Shown in pieces: positions 9,729-18,112 of a stretch of 64,000 bases of DNA. Position numbers and translations under genes: made by a program. Every line of letters starts with the position of its first letter. Position 1 is the first letter of the stretch. The stretch is from Torulaspora globosa (Eukaryota > Ascomycota > Saccharomycetes > Saccharomycetales > Saccharomycetaceae): positions 992,001 through 1,056,000 of the forward strand of contig NC_050727.1 in NCBI RefSeq assembly GCF_014133895.1, in the 5' to 3' direction. A model generated the notes under the pieces. It worked only from the letters and a program-made list of their open reading frames with translations. It made no database searches and was not told the DNA's origin.

Positions 9729-10124
9729 GCCGATGTCTCTCATATGTGTGTAACGATGTTACCTCGCAAAACTTGTCTTGATTATGTATATTCAAATCAT
9801 TTTACAGAAGAAAATCATTTACTGTCATCGCCGCGTCAGTCCCGCAGACTCCGTCGCGCAGTTAAATAATAAACTAATTTTCGCACATGGCACCCTCGAC
9901 AAGGTTACCATGGAATTTCTGTATGTTTCTCAGGGATATAAATAAGGCTGAAATAGCTGCCATAGAAATCAATTATATTCTGAACATAATTTGCACGTTT
10001 TTAATTACGTATGGCAATTTTAATTACTTCTTGGCGAACCATTTATAAAAGGCTTGGCATTTCATCAATTCTAGCTTTTAACACTTGTAAAAAATACCCA
10101 GATTAAGAGAGGAAAAACACCGAG
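9729..10124. promoter_or_regulatory. ERG6-GIT1 intergenic region with Pho4-type site and TATA box
   Basis: 396 bases. GCACGTTTT at 9993-10001 equals the lower-affinity Pho4 consensus known from phosphate-regulated promoters, 124 bases before the transporter ATG. TATAAAA is at 10044-10050. A CATGTG core on the minus strand at 9885-9890 resembles the heart of an inositol/choline (Ino2/Ino4) element. S. cerevisiae GIT1 is controlled by phosphate and inositol, so these fit, but they are short matches. Confidence 0.45.
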
Positions 10125-11795
10125 ATGCCAGTAAGATACGACACTAAGCATATTGACCATCCAGTATGGCGAGACTTTCCTACATCACTAGCCGACATGA
10201 GGCATCGCGTTATAGATCAACCGCTCCGAGAGGTTACATGGTTTAAGAAAGAAAAGGCAGCTGAGGATGAGTCTGGAGGGGATACAGATATCATGGCCAC
10301 GGATGCTCCAGATACGAAGGGTGGTCCTGCCGAGGAAGACGACAAGCGGAATAAATATTGGGCCATTATCACAACTGGCGCTGGTCTATTCTCCGATGGG
10401 TACATCAATAATTCCATTAGTACTGTGTCACTGTGTCTGTCGATTATCTATGGCGATCAATATCTGAATTCTCGTGCGATTCAGAACGTATCTTCGATTG
10501 CATTTGCAGGGACTGTTGTGGGGCAATTGGGCTTTGGTTATATTGCCGATAATTATTCCCGTAGGGCTGGGATGTTGATTGGCACTACGATGTTGATTCT
10601 GTTCACCATTCTTTGCGCTGGTGCTTGGGGTGTGGGCACCTCTGGTACGAATGCCGGGGGTCTGTTTGCTGCTATCACTGCTTATAGGTTTTTCCTAGGT
10701 ATTGGCATCGGTAGCGAGTACAGTAGCAGTTCGCCAGCGGCCGCTGAGGCTTCTAATCTGTTGCCTGCAGGTAAAAGAAACAGATATTTTTGTTGGTTTA
10801 CTAATTTTATGATCGATTCAGGGTTTGTCGTTAGTTCATTCGTTCCGCTGGTCTTGCTATGGATTTGCGGCTCTGACCACTTGACTCCCGTTTGGAGAAT
10901 TACCATTGGTTTAGGTGCTCTGCCGCCTCTCAGCTTGTTCTATTTGAGATTGAAATATAAAGAGAGCGCGGCCTTCAGAAAGACCAAGTTTCAAAAAGTA
11001 ATGCCCTACTGGACGATCATCAAATTTTACTGGTTCCGGTTGGCCGTTGTCTCCATAATCTGGTTCTTGTACGATTTCTCTGCTTATGCCTTTGGTACTT
11101 ATTCCTCCATCATCATTAGTATAGTTCTAGGCGAGGATGCTTCCCTGGTTCAGAGGTTCGGTTGGAACGTGGTTCTCAACCTCTTCTATATCCCCGGTGC
11201 CTTCTTGGGCGCTATATTTGCCGATTGGTGGGGCCCCCGTAACACTTTGACGATTGGATTAATCGTGCAAGCTGCACTCGGCTACGTCATGGCTGGAGCT
11301 CTGGAGCACTTGCGTAAGCACATCGCAGGTTTTGTCGTAGTCTATGGTATTTTTATGACGATGGGTGAATTTTCTGCTGGCGATAACGTCGGTCTACTGG
11401 CTTCAAAGACTATATCCGTTCCAGTGAGAGGCACGCTTTATGGTGTCGCCGCAGCTATTGGTAAAGTCGGTGCATTTGTTGGCAGTTACGTCTTCCCTGA
11501 CATTATCAGAAATGCGGGCGGCTACGATACCACTTCCGGCTTGCAAGCACCTTACTGGGTTGCATCGTCGCTGTGTGTCTTCTCAGCACTGCTAGGATAC
11601 TTCTTCTTACCTCCTGTTGATCAGGAATCCAGTAATGAAGAGGACCGCAAATTTTTGGAGTACTTAAGCAGTACTGGTTACGATATCATCCAATTGGGCT
11701 ACCCCGAGGACTCCAAGGTCGAATTTGGCCACGAATCCTCCTCTGATGCAGACTGGAAGACCAAGGAGAAAGACCACACTGAGGAGATCTTTTAG
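10125..11795 (+). CDS. GIT1: GIT1-like glycerophosphodiester transporter (MFS)
   Basis: A 556-residue proton symporter of the major facilitator superfamily, phosphate/glycerophosphodiester branch. An N-terminal cytoplasmic region of about 80 residues is followed by about twelve hydrophobic helices. The segments GAGLFSDGYINN (helix 1) and FRFFLGIGIGSEY-like AYRFFLGIGIGSEYSSSSP (helix 4 region) are characteristic of the Git1 family. Git1 imports glycerophosphoinositol and related compounds as phosphate and inositol sources. It lies between ERG6 and DYN2, where the S. cerevisiae-derived order would have no such gene (GIT1 is subtelomeric there), so it is either an insertion here or a loss elsewhere. 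A phosphate or glycerophosphocholine preference cannot be excluded from sequence. Confidence 0.82.
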   Translation: MPVRYDTKHIDHPVWRDFPTSLADMRHRVIDQPLREVTWFKKEKAAEDESGGDTDIMATDAPDTKGGPAEEDDKRNKYWAIITTGAGLFSDGYINNSISTVSLCLSIIYGDQYLNSRAIQNVSSIAFAGTVVGQLGFGYIADNYSRRAGMLIGTTMLILFTILCAGAWGVGTSGTNAGGLFAAITAYRFFLGIGIGSEYSSSSPAAAEASNLLPAGKRNRYFCWFTNFMIDSGFVVSSFVPLVLLWICGSDHLTPVWRITIGLGALPPLSLFYLRLKYKESAAFRKTKFQKVMPYWTIIKFYWFRLAVVSIIWFLYDFSAYAFGTYSSIIISIVLGEDASLVQRFGWNVVLNLFYIPGAFLGAIFADWWGPRNTLTIGLIVQAALGYVMAGALEHLRKHIAGFVVVYGIFMTMGEFSAGDNVGLLASKTISVPVRGTLYGVAAAIGKVGAFVGSYVFPDIIRNAGGYDTTSGLQAPYWVASSLCVFSALLGYFFLPPVDQESSNEEDRKFLEYLSSTGYDIIQLGYPEDSKVEFGHESSSDADWKTKEKDHTEEIF

Positions 11796-12096
11796 ACTTG
11801 TCACATCTGGACCGCGTTAGCATGAGGATATCTTCCACATTAAACTTGTCAAATTGCAAGCAAAACATAAACTTCCAAGCGCTCGGTTGCCTGCTGGATC
11901 TGTCCGCACGTCGATGATCCCAATCGGATTTGAACAATGTTAATGACAGTACATATGCTCTTGCCATTATATAATTTTCTAACCAGTCAGGGAACCTTCA
12001 TCAGCGGACAAGTTAGTTAAACGCTGCAGCGGGCCAACAGGCATTCCAACGGCTGGCAAGTCTTCTTACAGACAATTGATATATCAATCTAGTCAC
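11796..12096. other. intergenic region between convergent GIT1-like gene and DYN2
   Basis: About 300 bases of shared 3' flank between two convergent genes. I see no gene, repeat or RNA feature. Confidence 0.5.
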
Positions 12097-12528
12097 TCAA
12101 GCGGTCTTGAACACCAAAAAGGCTAATGGTCCAATGTAGAAGTACATGAAGTAGCCCTTCTCGTGCGTGACATAACTTCCAAAATTCTTGCCCACAATGA
12201 CATGCCATGTGCTACCGTACTTGACATCCAATTGCTTCTTGATAGAACCTGCTATATCTCGCTCTAATTCAAACTTATCCACTGCCTCAGAACTAATGGC
12301 AAACACGTCCTCTTTCAATTCTTCCGACTTCTCATGGGAGGTTAGTAAACCATGCAAAACTCCGAACCACACCTAATCAGCAAAATAACTTACAATATCC
12401 GATGCTTTCAATATGGCTAGATTCATTCGTCGTGGTAACGAAAGTTGTTAGTAAACTTGTAGGCGATAAGCTGAAGCAAGCGAAACTCCCACAGAAAAGA
12501 ACATACGGTTACTGCTGAGGCTACTCAT
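12097..12528 (-). CDS. DYN2: dynein light chain Dyn2/LC8, three exons
   Basis: LC8-family light chain of cytoplasmic dynein, also a nuclear-pore dimerisation factor. The gene reads as three exons on the minus strand: 12528-12507 (22 nt), 12416-12394 (23 nt) and 12327-12097. Intron 1 has GTATGT at its start, TACTAAC and a TAG acceptor; intron 2 has GTAAGT and TACTAAC. The spliced protein is about 91 residues (S. cerevisiae 92), starting MSSLSSNPILKASDI and ending with the invariant [17 protein letters not shown] block and LAFLVFKTA. The last acceptor is uncertain: AAG at 12330-12328 gives the family length, while GAG three bases earlier adds one Lys. YDR424C in S. cerevisiae likewise has two introns. 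Confidence 0.9.
12328..12393 (-). other. DYN2 intron 2
   Basis: Intron of 66 nt: GTAAGT donor at 12393-12388, TACTAAC shortly before the acceptor. The acceptor AAG (12330-12328) or GAG (12333-12331) is unusually weak and lies only about 10-13 nt past the branch point. Confidence 0.7.
12417..12506 (-). other. DYN2 intron 1
   Basis: Spliceosomal intron of 90 nt: GTATGT donor at 12506-12501, TACTAAC branch point in the middle part, TAG acceptor at 12419-12417. Confidence 0.8.
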
Positions 12529-12688
12529 CTTGGATCTTCGGATGGCTTTAAAGGACTCCTTTAGGTCTTGTGTGCTGTCTAAGGAAGGGGAATAGCTTTA
12601 AAGCTCGCGATGCGTTAGCTAAAAGGCTAAGAAATAGAGACCAAGCAAGAACGGTGAAAGCAACGGAAGGGAAACGATTCGACTGCTC

Positions 12689-14479
12689 ATGAATATATTT
12701 GCAGATTCTGAGGAGGAAGACAATAACCCATTCAGCGGGACGAACCATCTTTATGCCTCTGGCATTGCTGCCGTAGCTGATGGTGAAGATGATTTCATCC
12801 CTAAGGGCATCTTTGTGGAAGAGGAGGAGGAGGACGTCAGTGAAGTTGACAGTGGTCGCGATAAAAGTGCTGTAAGCCACAAGCAAGATGACGAAGTTCA
12901 TGACGAGTCTTTCGGAGCCAGTTCTTTGACTGCGAATGCACCATTTGAGCCTTATGTGTCACTATCTATGTCGATGGCCAACGGGAATGCGGGTGCTGCC
13001 TTACCAGAGGATAATGCTGTGATTAGCATCCCCGAAGCTGGTGATTACAAGGATCCCTGGGGGAAACACGCCATTGGCTACGTCATCAAGTACCAGGGCA
13101 AGGAGATTATCAGAAGATATTCTGAATTTGACACACTGCGACAGGCATTGATAAGATTGTTGCCGACAATAGTGGTTCCGCCTATTCCCTCGAAACATCC
13201 GTTGATCAAGTACTTTCTAAGTCCTTTATCAGTCGAGAACGACTCGAGGATCATAGAGAAGAGAAAAAGGATGTTGGGGTCGTTCCTGAATAACTGCCAT
13301 GCTATATGCGAAATCAGGGACCATATAGTATTCGCCAAGTTCCTGAATCCGGAGTATTCGTGGAAGAATGTCTTGAACTCCCCACCAATCGTGATTTTAC
13401 CAATGAACAATCTGCTGGCGCCACCTTTGAATCCGACGAAACCAAGCCCGCTACATCTATTGCTGCCAGCTCAAACGGCGTTATCAAGGCTGGATCCGAA
13501 AGCGCACAATGGGAGCAGCATTGAGCTGGAGACGAAATTTGCTCACCTGGAAGGGTATCTAGCGAAATACAAACAAGCGCTACAGCCTCTGCACAGGATT
13601 CTTAGACAGCATCGACTTCATTTTCGCAATTTATCGGCGTTGTTCTCTGAGCTCGGGGCCTACTACAATGCGTTCAGCTTGGAAGGTAATGTCATCACAT
13701 CGAAATTGTCAGCCGCCCAAATAAAACCGCTCTCAAACGGGATAGAGAAGATAGGACACGGATTTGATGTTAATTATGTGAGCTCCGAAATCTTGGTTGA
13801 GAAATTACTGACAGTGCTGGAAGAGCCAGCGAGCGAGATACTGCAATTTCTTGAGGAATCACAAAGGGTACTTCTTTTCAGGAAGCTGAAGAAGTTGCAG
13901 TATCAAATAATAGAAAATACTCTGGCTAAAAGAGAGGCTCGAATAAAGAGCTTGAAAGAGACTCAACATCAGTTGCAAAGACTCGAAGAGGCCTTATTGC
14001 AAAACGCAAGAGAATCTCCAACGATTGCCAAAGCCGTCAAGCATCGAGAATCTGGTAACCTCAGCGAAAATGCAGACCAGATTGAATCTCAAAATGCCGA
14101 GTCTGAACAACAGAATCTAGGGCCCACGCAATCCTCCCATACGCAGCCGCCGAAGCCGAGGAAAAGAGACAAAGCCAGAAGATCTGCTCGCTCAAGTGAC
14201 ATGGAACCTCATCTGTTGACCGAAGAAGAGAGACAAGAAGAGATACAAAGGCTATACAAAGAAGTTGAAAAACTAAACGATTGTTTTGCGCTTATTAAGA
14301 AAGACATGGACGAAGTTAACCAATCCTCGCTACGAAGCTTATCTGCTCTAGTCGAATACATTGACAGGAAATGGACTGTGATGCTTAAAGATTTCGCAAA
14401 AGCTATGGTTTGCTGGCTAAGAGAGTGCTTAAACGCATGGCAAAACGCAAGGCAGATCGTCAGTGGCATCGAGCCCTGA
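12689..14479 (+). CDS. SNX41: sorting nexin Snx41-like (PX-BAR)
   Basis: A 596-residue sorting nexin that, with Snx4 and Atg20 in S. cerevisiae, retrieves cargo such as Snc1 from endosomes to Golgi. The N-terminus (about 1-100) is acidic and disordered. A PX domain at about residues 105-225 has the phosphoinositide-binding RRYSEF motif near 140 and the proline-rich PPIPSKHP loop. The rest is helical, predicted BAR-like and coiled coil, with a charged insertion (KPRKRDKARRS) near residue 490. Position matches YDR425W between DYN2 and RPN9. The start at 12689 is the first ATG in frame. Confidence 0.9.
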   Translation: MNIFADSEEEDNNPFSGTNHLYASGIAAVADGEDDFIPKGIFVEEEEEDVSEVDSGRDKSAVSHKQDDEVHDESFGASSLTANAPFEPYVSLSMSMANGNAGAALPEDNAVISIPEAGDYKDPWGKHAIGYVIKYQGKEIIRRYSEFDTLRQALIRLLPTIVVPPIPSKHPLIKYFLSPLSVENDSRIIEKRKRMLGSFLNNCHAICEIRDHIVFAKFLNPEYSWKNVLNSPPIVILPMNNLLAPPLNPTKPSPLHLLLPAQTALSRLDPKAHNGSSIELETKFAHLEGYLAKYKQALQPLHRILRQHRLHFRNLSALFSELGAYYNAFSLEGNVITSKLSAAQIKPLSNGIEKIGHGFDVNYVSSEILVEKLLTVLEEPASEILQFLEESQRVLLFRKLKKLQYQIIENTLAKREARIKSLKETQHQLQRLEEALLQNARESPTIAKAVKHRESGNLSENADQIESQNAESEQQNLGPTQSSHTQPPKPRKRDKARRSARSSDMEPHLLTEEERQEEIQRLYKEVEKLNDCFALIKKDMDEVNQSSLRSLSALVEYIDRKWTVMLKDFAKAMVCWLRECLNAWQNARQIVSGIEP

Positions 14480-14634
14480 ATATGCCACACTATTGGTCTC
14501 GATGCCCTCATTACGCTGCCTATTCCGCTCGAATTGAGCGTATTGAAGCTTTACTCTGGTCAGAAATTAGTGTCCGGTGTCCCCGGTATTCTCGGACAGT
14601 CCGGTCGCCTGATCTTCAAGCTGAAAAGTACTAA

Positions 14635-14643
14635 TTTGCCACC
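14635..14643 (-). promoter_or_regulatory. PACE element (Rpn4 site) before RPN9
   Basis: TTTGCCACC on the plus strand is the exact reverse complement of GGTGGCAAA, the proteasome-associated control element bound by Rpn4. It sits 67 bases before the RPN9 ATG, the expected place for a proteasome gene. Confidence 0.8.
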
Positions 14644-14709
14644 TCCCTTGTAGAGAGAGTTTATGAAAGGTCGAACTAAACTGAAGCGACGAGTCGTACT
14701 CTTCTAACG

Positions 14710-15900
14710 ATGCCTACATCACATGAAATTGACACTGTTCTCACCACCCTGCAAATGGAAGCGGATCCGGAGCTCGCTCCGCTGTTTTTAGAGTTCGAAG
14801 AACTATACGAACAGAAGCTATGGCATCAGCTGACAGAGCGGTTGACGGTGTTCTTTGACGATTCGAGGTCGATTCCATTGAGACTAAGAGTTTATTGTAA
14901 CTTTGTCTCGAAATTCCATGACAAGATCAATCAATTGAGTGTCGTAGAGTTCTTACTGCAATCGCTCAAGACTCATGAAGATCATGATGAATCTCTGAAG
15001 TTTTTAACGGAATTAGAACAGTCATTTAAGGATATTGATGCAAAGAAGCAGAGAAATGATGGCCTGAAAGATCACGAAAACGGATGTCTATTGATAGAGA
15101 TTGAGATTGCAAGGATATATCTCTCCAAGAATGAATTGGTTAAGAGCAGAGATCTGCTAGACGAACTGGAGAAACTTCTGGATCAAAGGGATGCAATGCC
15201 ATTGAAAGTAACAAACGCATTCTATTTAGCGAACGCCGAATACTACAGATTGAAGCAGGATTTCAACTCTTTCTACTACACGAGTCTTTTGTACCTTTCC
15301 ACCATCCCACAGCAAGAGAAGCAGCCAGAGGAGGACGCAGATAAGTACAAGGAATTAGCTTACAATCTAAGCATTGCAGCTCTTTTGGGAGACAAGATTT
15401 ACAACTTTGGAGAGCTTCTTCGTCATCCCATAATGAAAAGCATCATCAACGATTCGGCATACAAGTGGTTATTTGATCTGTTGAACGCTCTGACCGTAGG
15501 AGATTTCGACCAATTTGACAGCCTAATTGGCGTGCAGATACCAAAAGTCCCCATACTGAGCGAGCATGAATCGTTCCTGAGACAGAAGATCTGTCTGATG
15601 ACCCTAGTCGAAAGTGTGTTTGCGAAGAACATCAGAACCCTCTCATTCGACGACATTGCCGAAGCAACACATTTGCCGAAGAGCAACATCGAACATTTGG
15701 TCATGAGAGCTATCAGTCTGAATTTGATCAAGGGCTCCATCGATCAAGTCAATGAACTTGTCTCTGTGACCTGGGTGCAGCCAAGAATCATCAACGCCGA
15801 GCAAATCGCCAGGATGAAAGACAAGTTGGTCGAATGGAGTGAAGAAGTTTCTGCATTGGGTGAGAAAATCGATGCCAATGGTAGAGCCATTTGGGTCTAA
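14710..15900 (+). CDS. RPN9: 26S proteasome lid subunit Rpn9
   Basis: A 396-residue PCI-domain subunit of the proteasome regulatory lid (S. cerevisiae Rpn9 has 393). The N-terminal two thirds are helical repeats, and the C-terminal third (about 250-370) is the PCI winged-helix module, with the segment FDDIAEATHLPKSNIEHLVMR. The chain ends with a coiled-coil-like helix and GRAIWV. The first ATG in frame is at 14710. A perfect PACE element upstream agrees with Rpn4 control of proteasome genes. It converges on BNA7 with only 19 bases between stops. Confidence 0.97.
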   Translation: MPTSHEIDTVLTTLQMEADPELAPLFLEFEELYEQKLWHQLTERLTVFFDDSRSIPLRLRVYCNFVSKFHDKINQLSVVEFLLQSLKTHEDHDESLKFLTELEQSFKDIDAKKQRNDGLKDHENGCLLIEIEIARIYLSKNELVKSRDLLDELEKLLDQRDAMPLKVTNAFYLANAEYYRLKQDFNSFYYTSLLYLSTIPQQEKQPEEDADKYKELAYNLSIAALLGDKIYNFGELLRHPIMKSIINDSAYKWLFDLLNALTVGDFDQFDSLIGVQIPKVPILSEHESFLRQKICLMTLVESVFAKNIRTLSFDDIAEATHLPKSNIEHLVMRAISLNLIKGSIDQVNELVSVTWVQPRIINAEQIARMKDKLVEWSEEVSALGEKIDANGRAIWV

Positions 15901-15919
15901 GCCGGCAGCGAATACTCGT

Positions 15920-16672
15920 TCAAGCGAATTTAACGTTATGTAATAGATAGTTGGCCAATTTTGCATTCCTAGGCACTTCGTCATGCAGTCCCATGTCGTC
16001 AAAGTAGCTGCTGAACGATATTCTAGCCTTCTGCAACACGGACGACATGTAATTGGATTGCCGAAGCGATAGTAATTCATCGCCATACGAGTGGATGAGA
16101 TGTATATGTCTCAAGGTCTCAGGCAACCTATCAGTTGATTGCTCAAACTCTTCGAAGTCTCTAGTATAGTCCGCGAAAGCTTGGGAGACGAAGTAATCGT
16201 AGTTTGGGTACTCATCTAGAAGCTGTGCCAGTGAGTAGATTCCATCTACCATAAAAACACCCTGTAGTCTCGATCTGACAGTGTTCAGCCTGTCCAACGA
16301 CGGAAAAAGGCTCTCATCAGCCACTGCAGTTTGCCATGCTAGCGTTGCGCCAACTGAGTGGCCCACAAGTTGCAAGGAAGTCAACCGATGGTCCTCGACC
16401 AGCCTGTAAAGGTTCTCCACAACGTCTTGCACATGAACGGGGTGGCGAACATTTGGCGAGAGGCGGTAGTCAATGCTGAAGAGAGAGTATGCCAACTCTT
16501 GTTCGGAACGATGTGCCAGAAGAGCAGATAGCTGCTTGAAGACCGTGGGAGTGCATGCTTCGTCAATCCAAGCGCCTCCATGGATGAATACCAGTGCTTT
16601 CCCAGCATCACTGGACGGCTGGGGCCTGTAGAACGTTTCTGTCCGACCATAACGGGACTCGTCAGTTCCCAT
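15920..16672 (-). CDS. BNA7: kynurenine formamidase
   Basis: A 250-residue alpha/beta hydrolase that converts N-formylkynurenine to kynurenine, the second step from tryptophan to NAD. The oxyanion motif HGGAW is at residues 31-35 and the nucleophile elbow GHSVG near 103-107. A C-terminal aspartate region (HSYGDELL) and the histidine in GLHDEVP complete the likely triad. Length matches Bna7 (261). Position between RPN9 and TIF35 matches YDR428C. The ATG at 16672 is the first in frame and starts MGTDESRYG. Confidence 0.93.
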   Translation of the reverse strand: MGTDESRYGRTETFYRPQPSSDAGKALVFIHGGAWIDEACTPTVFKQLSALLAHRSEQELAYSLFSIDYRLSPNVRHPVHVQDVVENLYRLVEDHRLTSLQLVGHSVGATLAWQTAVADESLFPSLDRLNTVRSRLQGVFMVDGIYSLAQLLDEYPNYDYFVSQAFADYTRDFEEFEQSTDRLPETLRHIHLIHSYGDELLSLRQSNYMSSVLQKARISFSSYFDDMGLHDEVPRNAKLANYLLHNVKFA

Positions 16673-16759
16673 CTTGAGACCTGGTGCGTTGCAGCTGTAA
16701 GGTTGGTTTTCGACAAATGCATGGGATTGTTATACAACTCACTTTTCTACACACGTTTA

Positions 16760-17584
16760 CTACTCTTTGACCTTTGGCTTCGACCATTCGACACGCAAGA
16801 TCAAATTCATGAAACCTCTTCCGTCTAAGAACTGCAGAGCCTGTTCAGCGATCTCTTCGCTGGCAAAGGTGACAAATGCCAGACCTCTCGACCTGCCCGT
16901 TTCTCTATTTCTCACCACGACAACCTTAGGGATTGGCGCAAAGGGGAACAACAGCTCCTCCCGCAATGTGTTTTCGTCTGCGTTTTCGTTCAACTGCGTT
17001 ATCTTCAAAGTACTCATGTCGTCACGCTCCCTGGCGTCCCTGTAAGCGTCTGACGAGGGGTCCTTAGCACCGGCACGGAGTGAAGGCGGAACGTATCTGG
17101 CGCCGCCGTCGACGGCTGCGGCAGCAGCCGCTGCCGGCGTCTCCTCCTGCGCCTCTACGCCCTGCGCTGCCGTGCTGCCGGGATCTTCCAACGCTGCAAT
17201 GTCGTTTAATATACTCTTGAAAGGACAGTTCATCGTGTAATGCGCGTTGCCACACAACCGACAGCTGATAACGTTGTCCGAGCTGATCTTGGCCTTCTTA
17301 GTCTCCTCCTGTTCCAGCTGTCTCCAGTTTCTGCTCAATCTCAGCTGCACTTCCTCGCCAAGCTGCGTCGTCGAGTGGTTGGGTCCCGGCGGAGCGTTCC
17401 TCTCTTCTCCATACTTGGCCCACTGTCTTCTCGCTGCCACAGACTTATGAACCTTCTCTGTAACCTTGATCTCCCTCACTTTCTGCGTCACCCGGTACTT
17501 TTGACCGTTTTCGATCCTGTAACTGATCACAGACTTCGAACCATCTGGGTTCTCAACAACCTCCGGCAAAAGAGTCTCAGTCAT
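16760..17584 (-). CDS. TIF35: translation initiation factor eIF3g
   Basis: A 274-residue core subunit of eIF3, exactly the S. cerevisiae length. The N-terminal eIF3b/eIF3i-binding region contains the basic [17 protein letters not shown] stretch. A zinc-knuckle-like motif C-x2-C-x4-H-x4-C ([13 protein letters not shown]) lies near residues 108-120, and a C-terminal RRM at about 192-270 has RNP-like LRVEWSKP and GLAFVTF. An alanine-rich linker separates them. The start is the ATG at 17584; the GTG one codon before it is not a eukaryotic start. Position matches YDR429C. Confidence 0.96.
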   Translation of the reverse strand: MTETLLPEVVENPDGSKSVISYRIENGQKYRVTQKVREIKVTEKVHKSVAARRQWAKYGEERNAPPGPNHSTTQLGEEVQLRLSRNWRQLEQEETKKAKISSDNVISCRLCGNAHYTMNCPFKSILNDIAALEDPGSTAAQGVEAQEETPAAAAAAAVDGGARYVPPSLRAGAKDPSSDAYRDARERDDMSTLKITQLNENADENTLREELLFPFAPIPKVVVVRNRETGRSRGLAFVTFASEEIAEQALQFLDGRGFMNLILRVEWSKPKVKE

Positions 17585-17800
17585 CACCGTCTAAACACCT
17601 CTAGGATCCTCAACAGGGCCTACTTCCTCTATCAATCTGGTCCTTTCTTAGTCTTAAAGTGATGAGCTGCTTCAGTATGGGAAAATTTTTCAGCACGTAC
17701 AAAGTGATCTCGAGATCAACAACCTACAAAGGCCATCAAGGCCAACTATATAAGCTTCAGGACAGTTGAAGAGCAGGCGATTGGTGGGCGGTGTCGAGCC

Positions 17801-18013
17801 ATGGCGAAGGCTAAGTCGAAGAATACGATTGTGAAACTGATATCGTCGGCAGCTACCGGGTACAGCCGGCACGTCACGGTGAGCCGGGGAGCTCCGCTGG
17901 TCAAGCAGGTGAGATACGACCCGGTAGCGCAGCGCCATGTGTTGTTCACCGAGGCCAAGAAGAGGAAGATTGCGGAGCGGAAACCGCTGGACTTTTTGCG
18001 TACTTCGAAATGA
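17801..18013 (+). CDS. MRPL39: mitochondrial ribosomal protein bL33m
   Basis: A 70-residue basic protein of the mitochondrial large ribosomal subunit, L33 family, matching S. cerevisiae Mrpl39 (YML009C, 70 residues). The L33 features are the N-terminal [17 protein letters not shown] and the closing [10 protein letters not shown]. No cleavable presequence is evident, as usual for this protein. The ATG at 17801 is the only sensible start. It converges on SPT5. Confidence 0.93.
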   Translation: MAKAKSKNTIVKLISSAATGYSRHVTVSRGAPLVKQVRYDPVAQRHVLFTEAKKRKIAERKPLDFLRTSK

Positions 18014-18112
18014 GCGAGTTTACTTGTAAATAGATAGTGTGTAGGAAATAGGCAGGGTCCGGGCTCGTGACAGAATTAATGCTATTTAAGTACACACAAC
18101 AGATGTTAGAGA

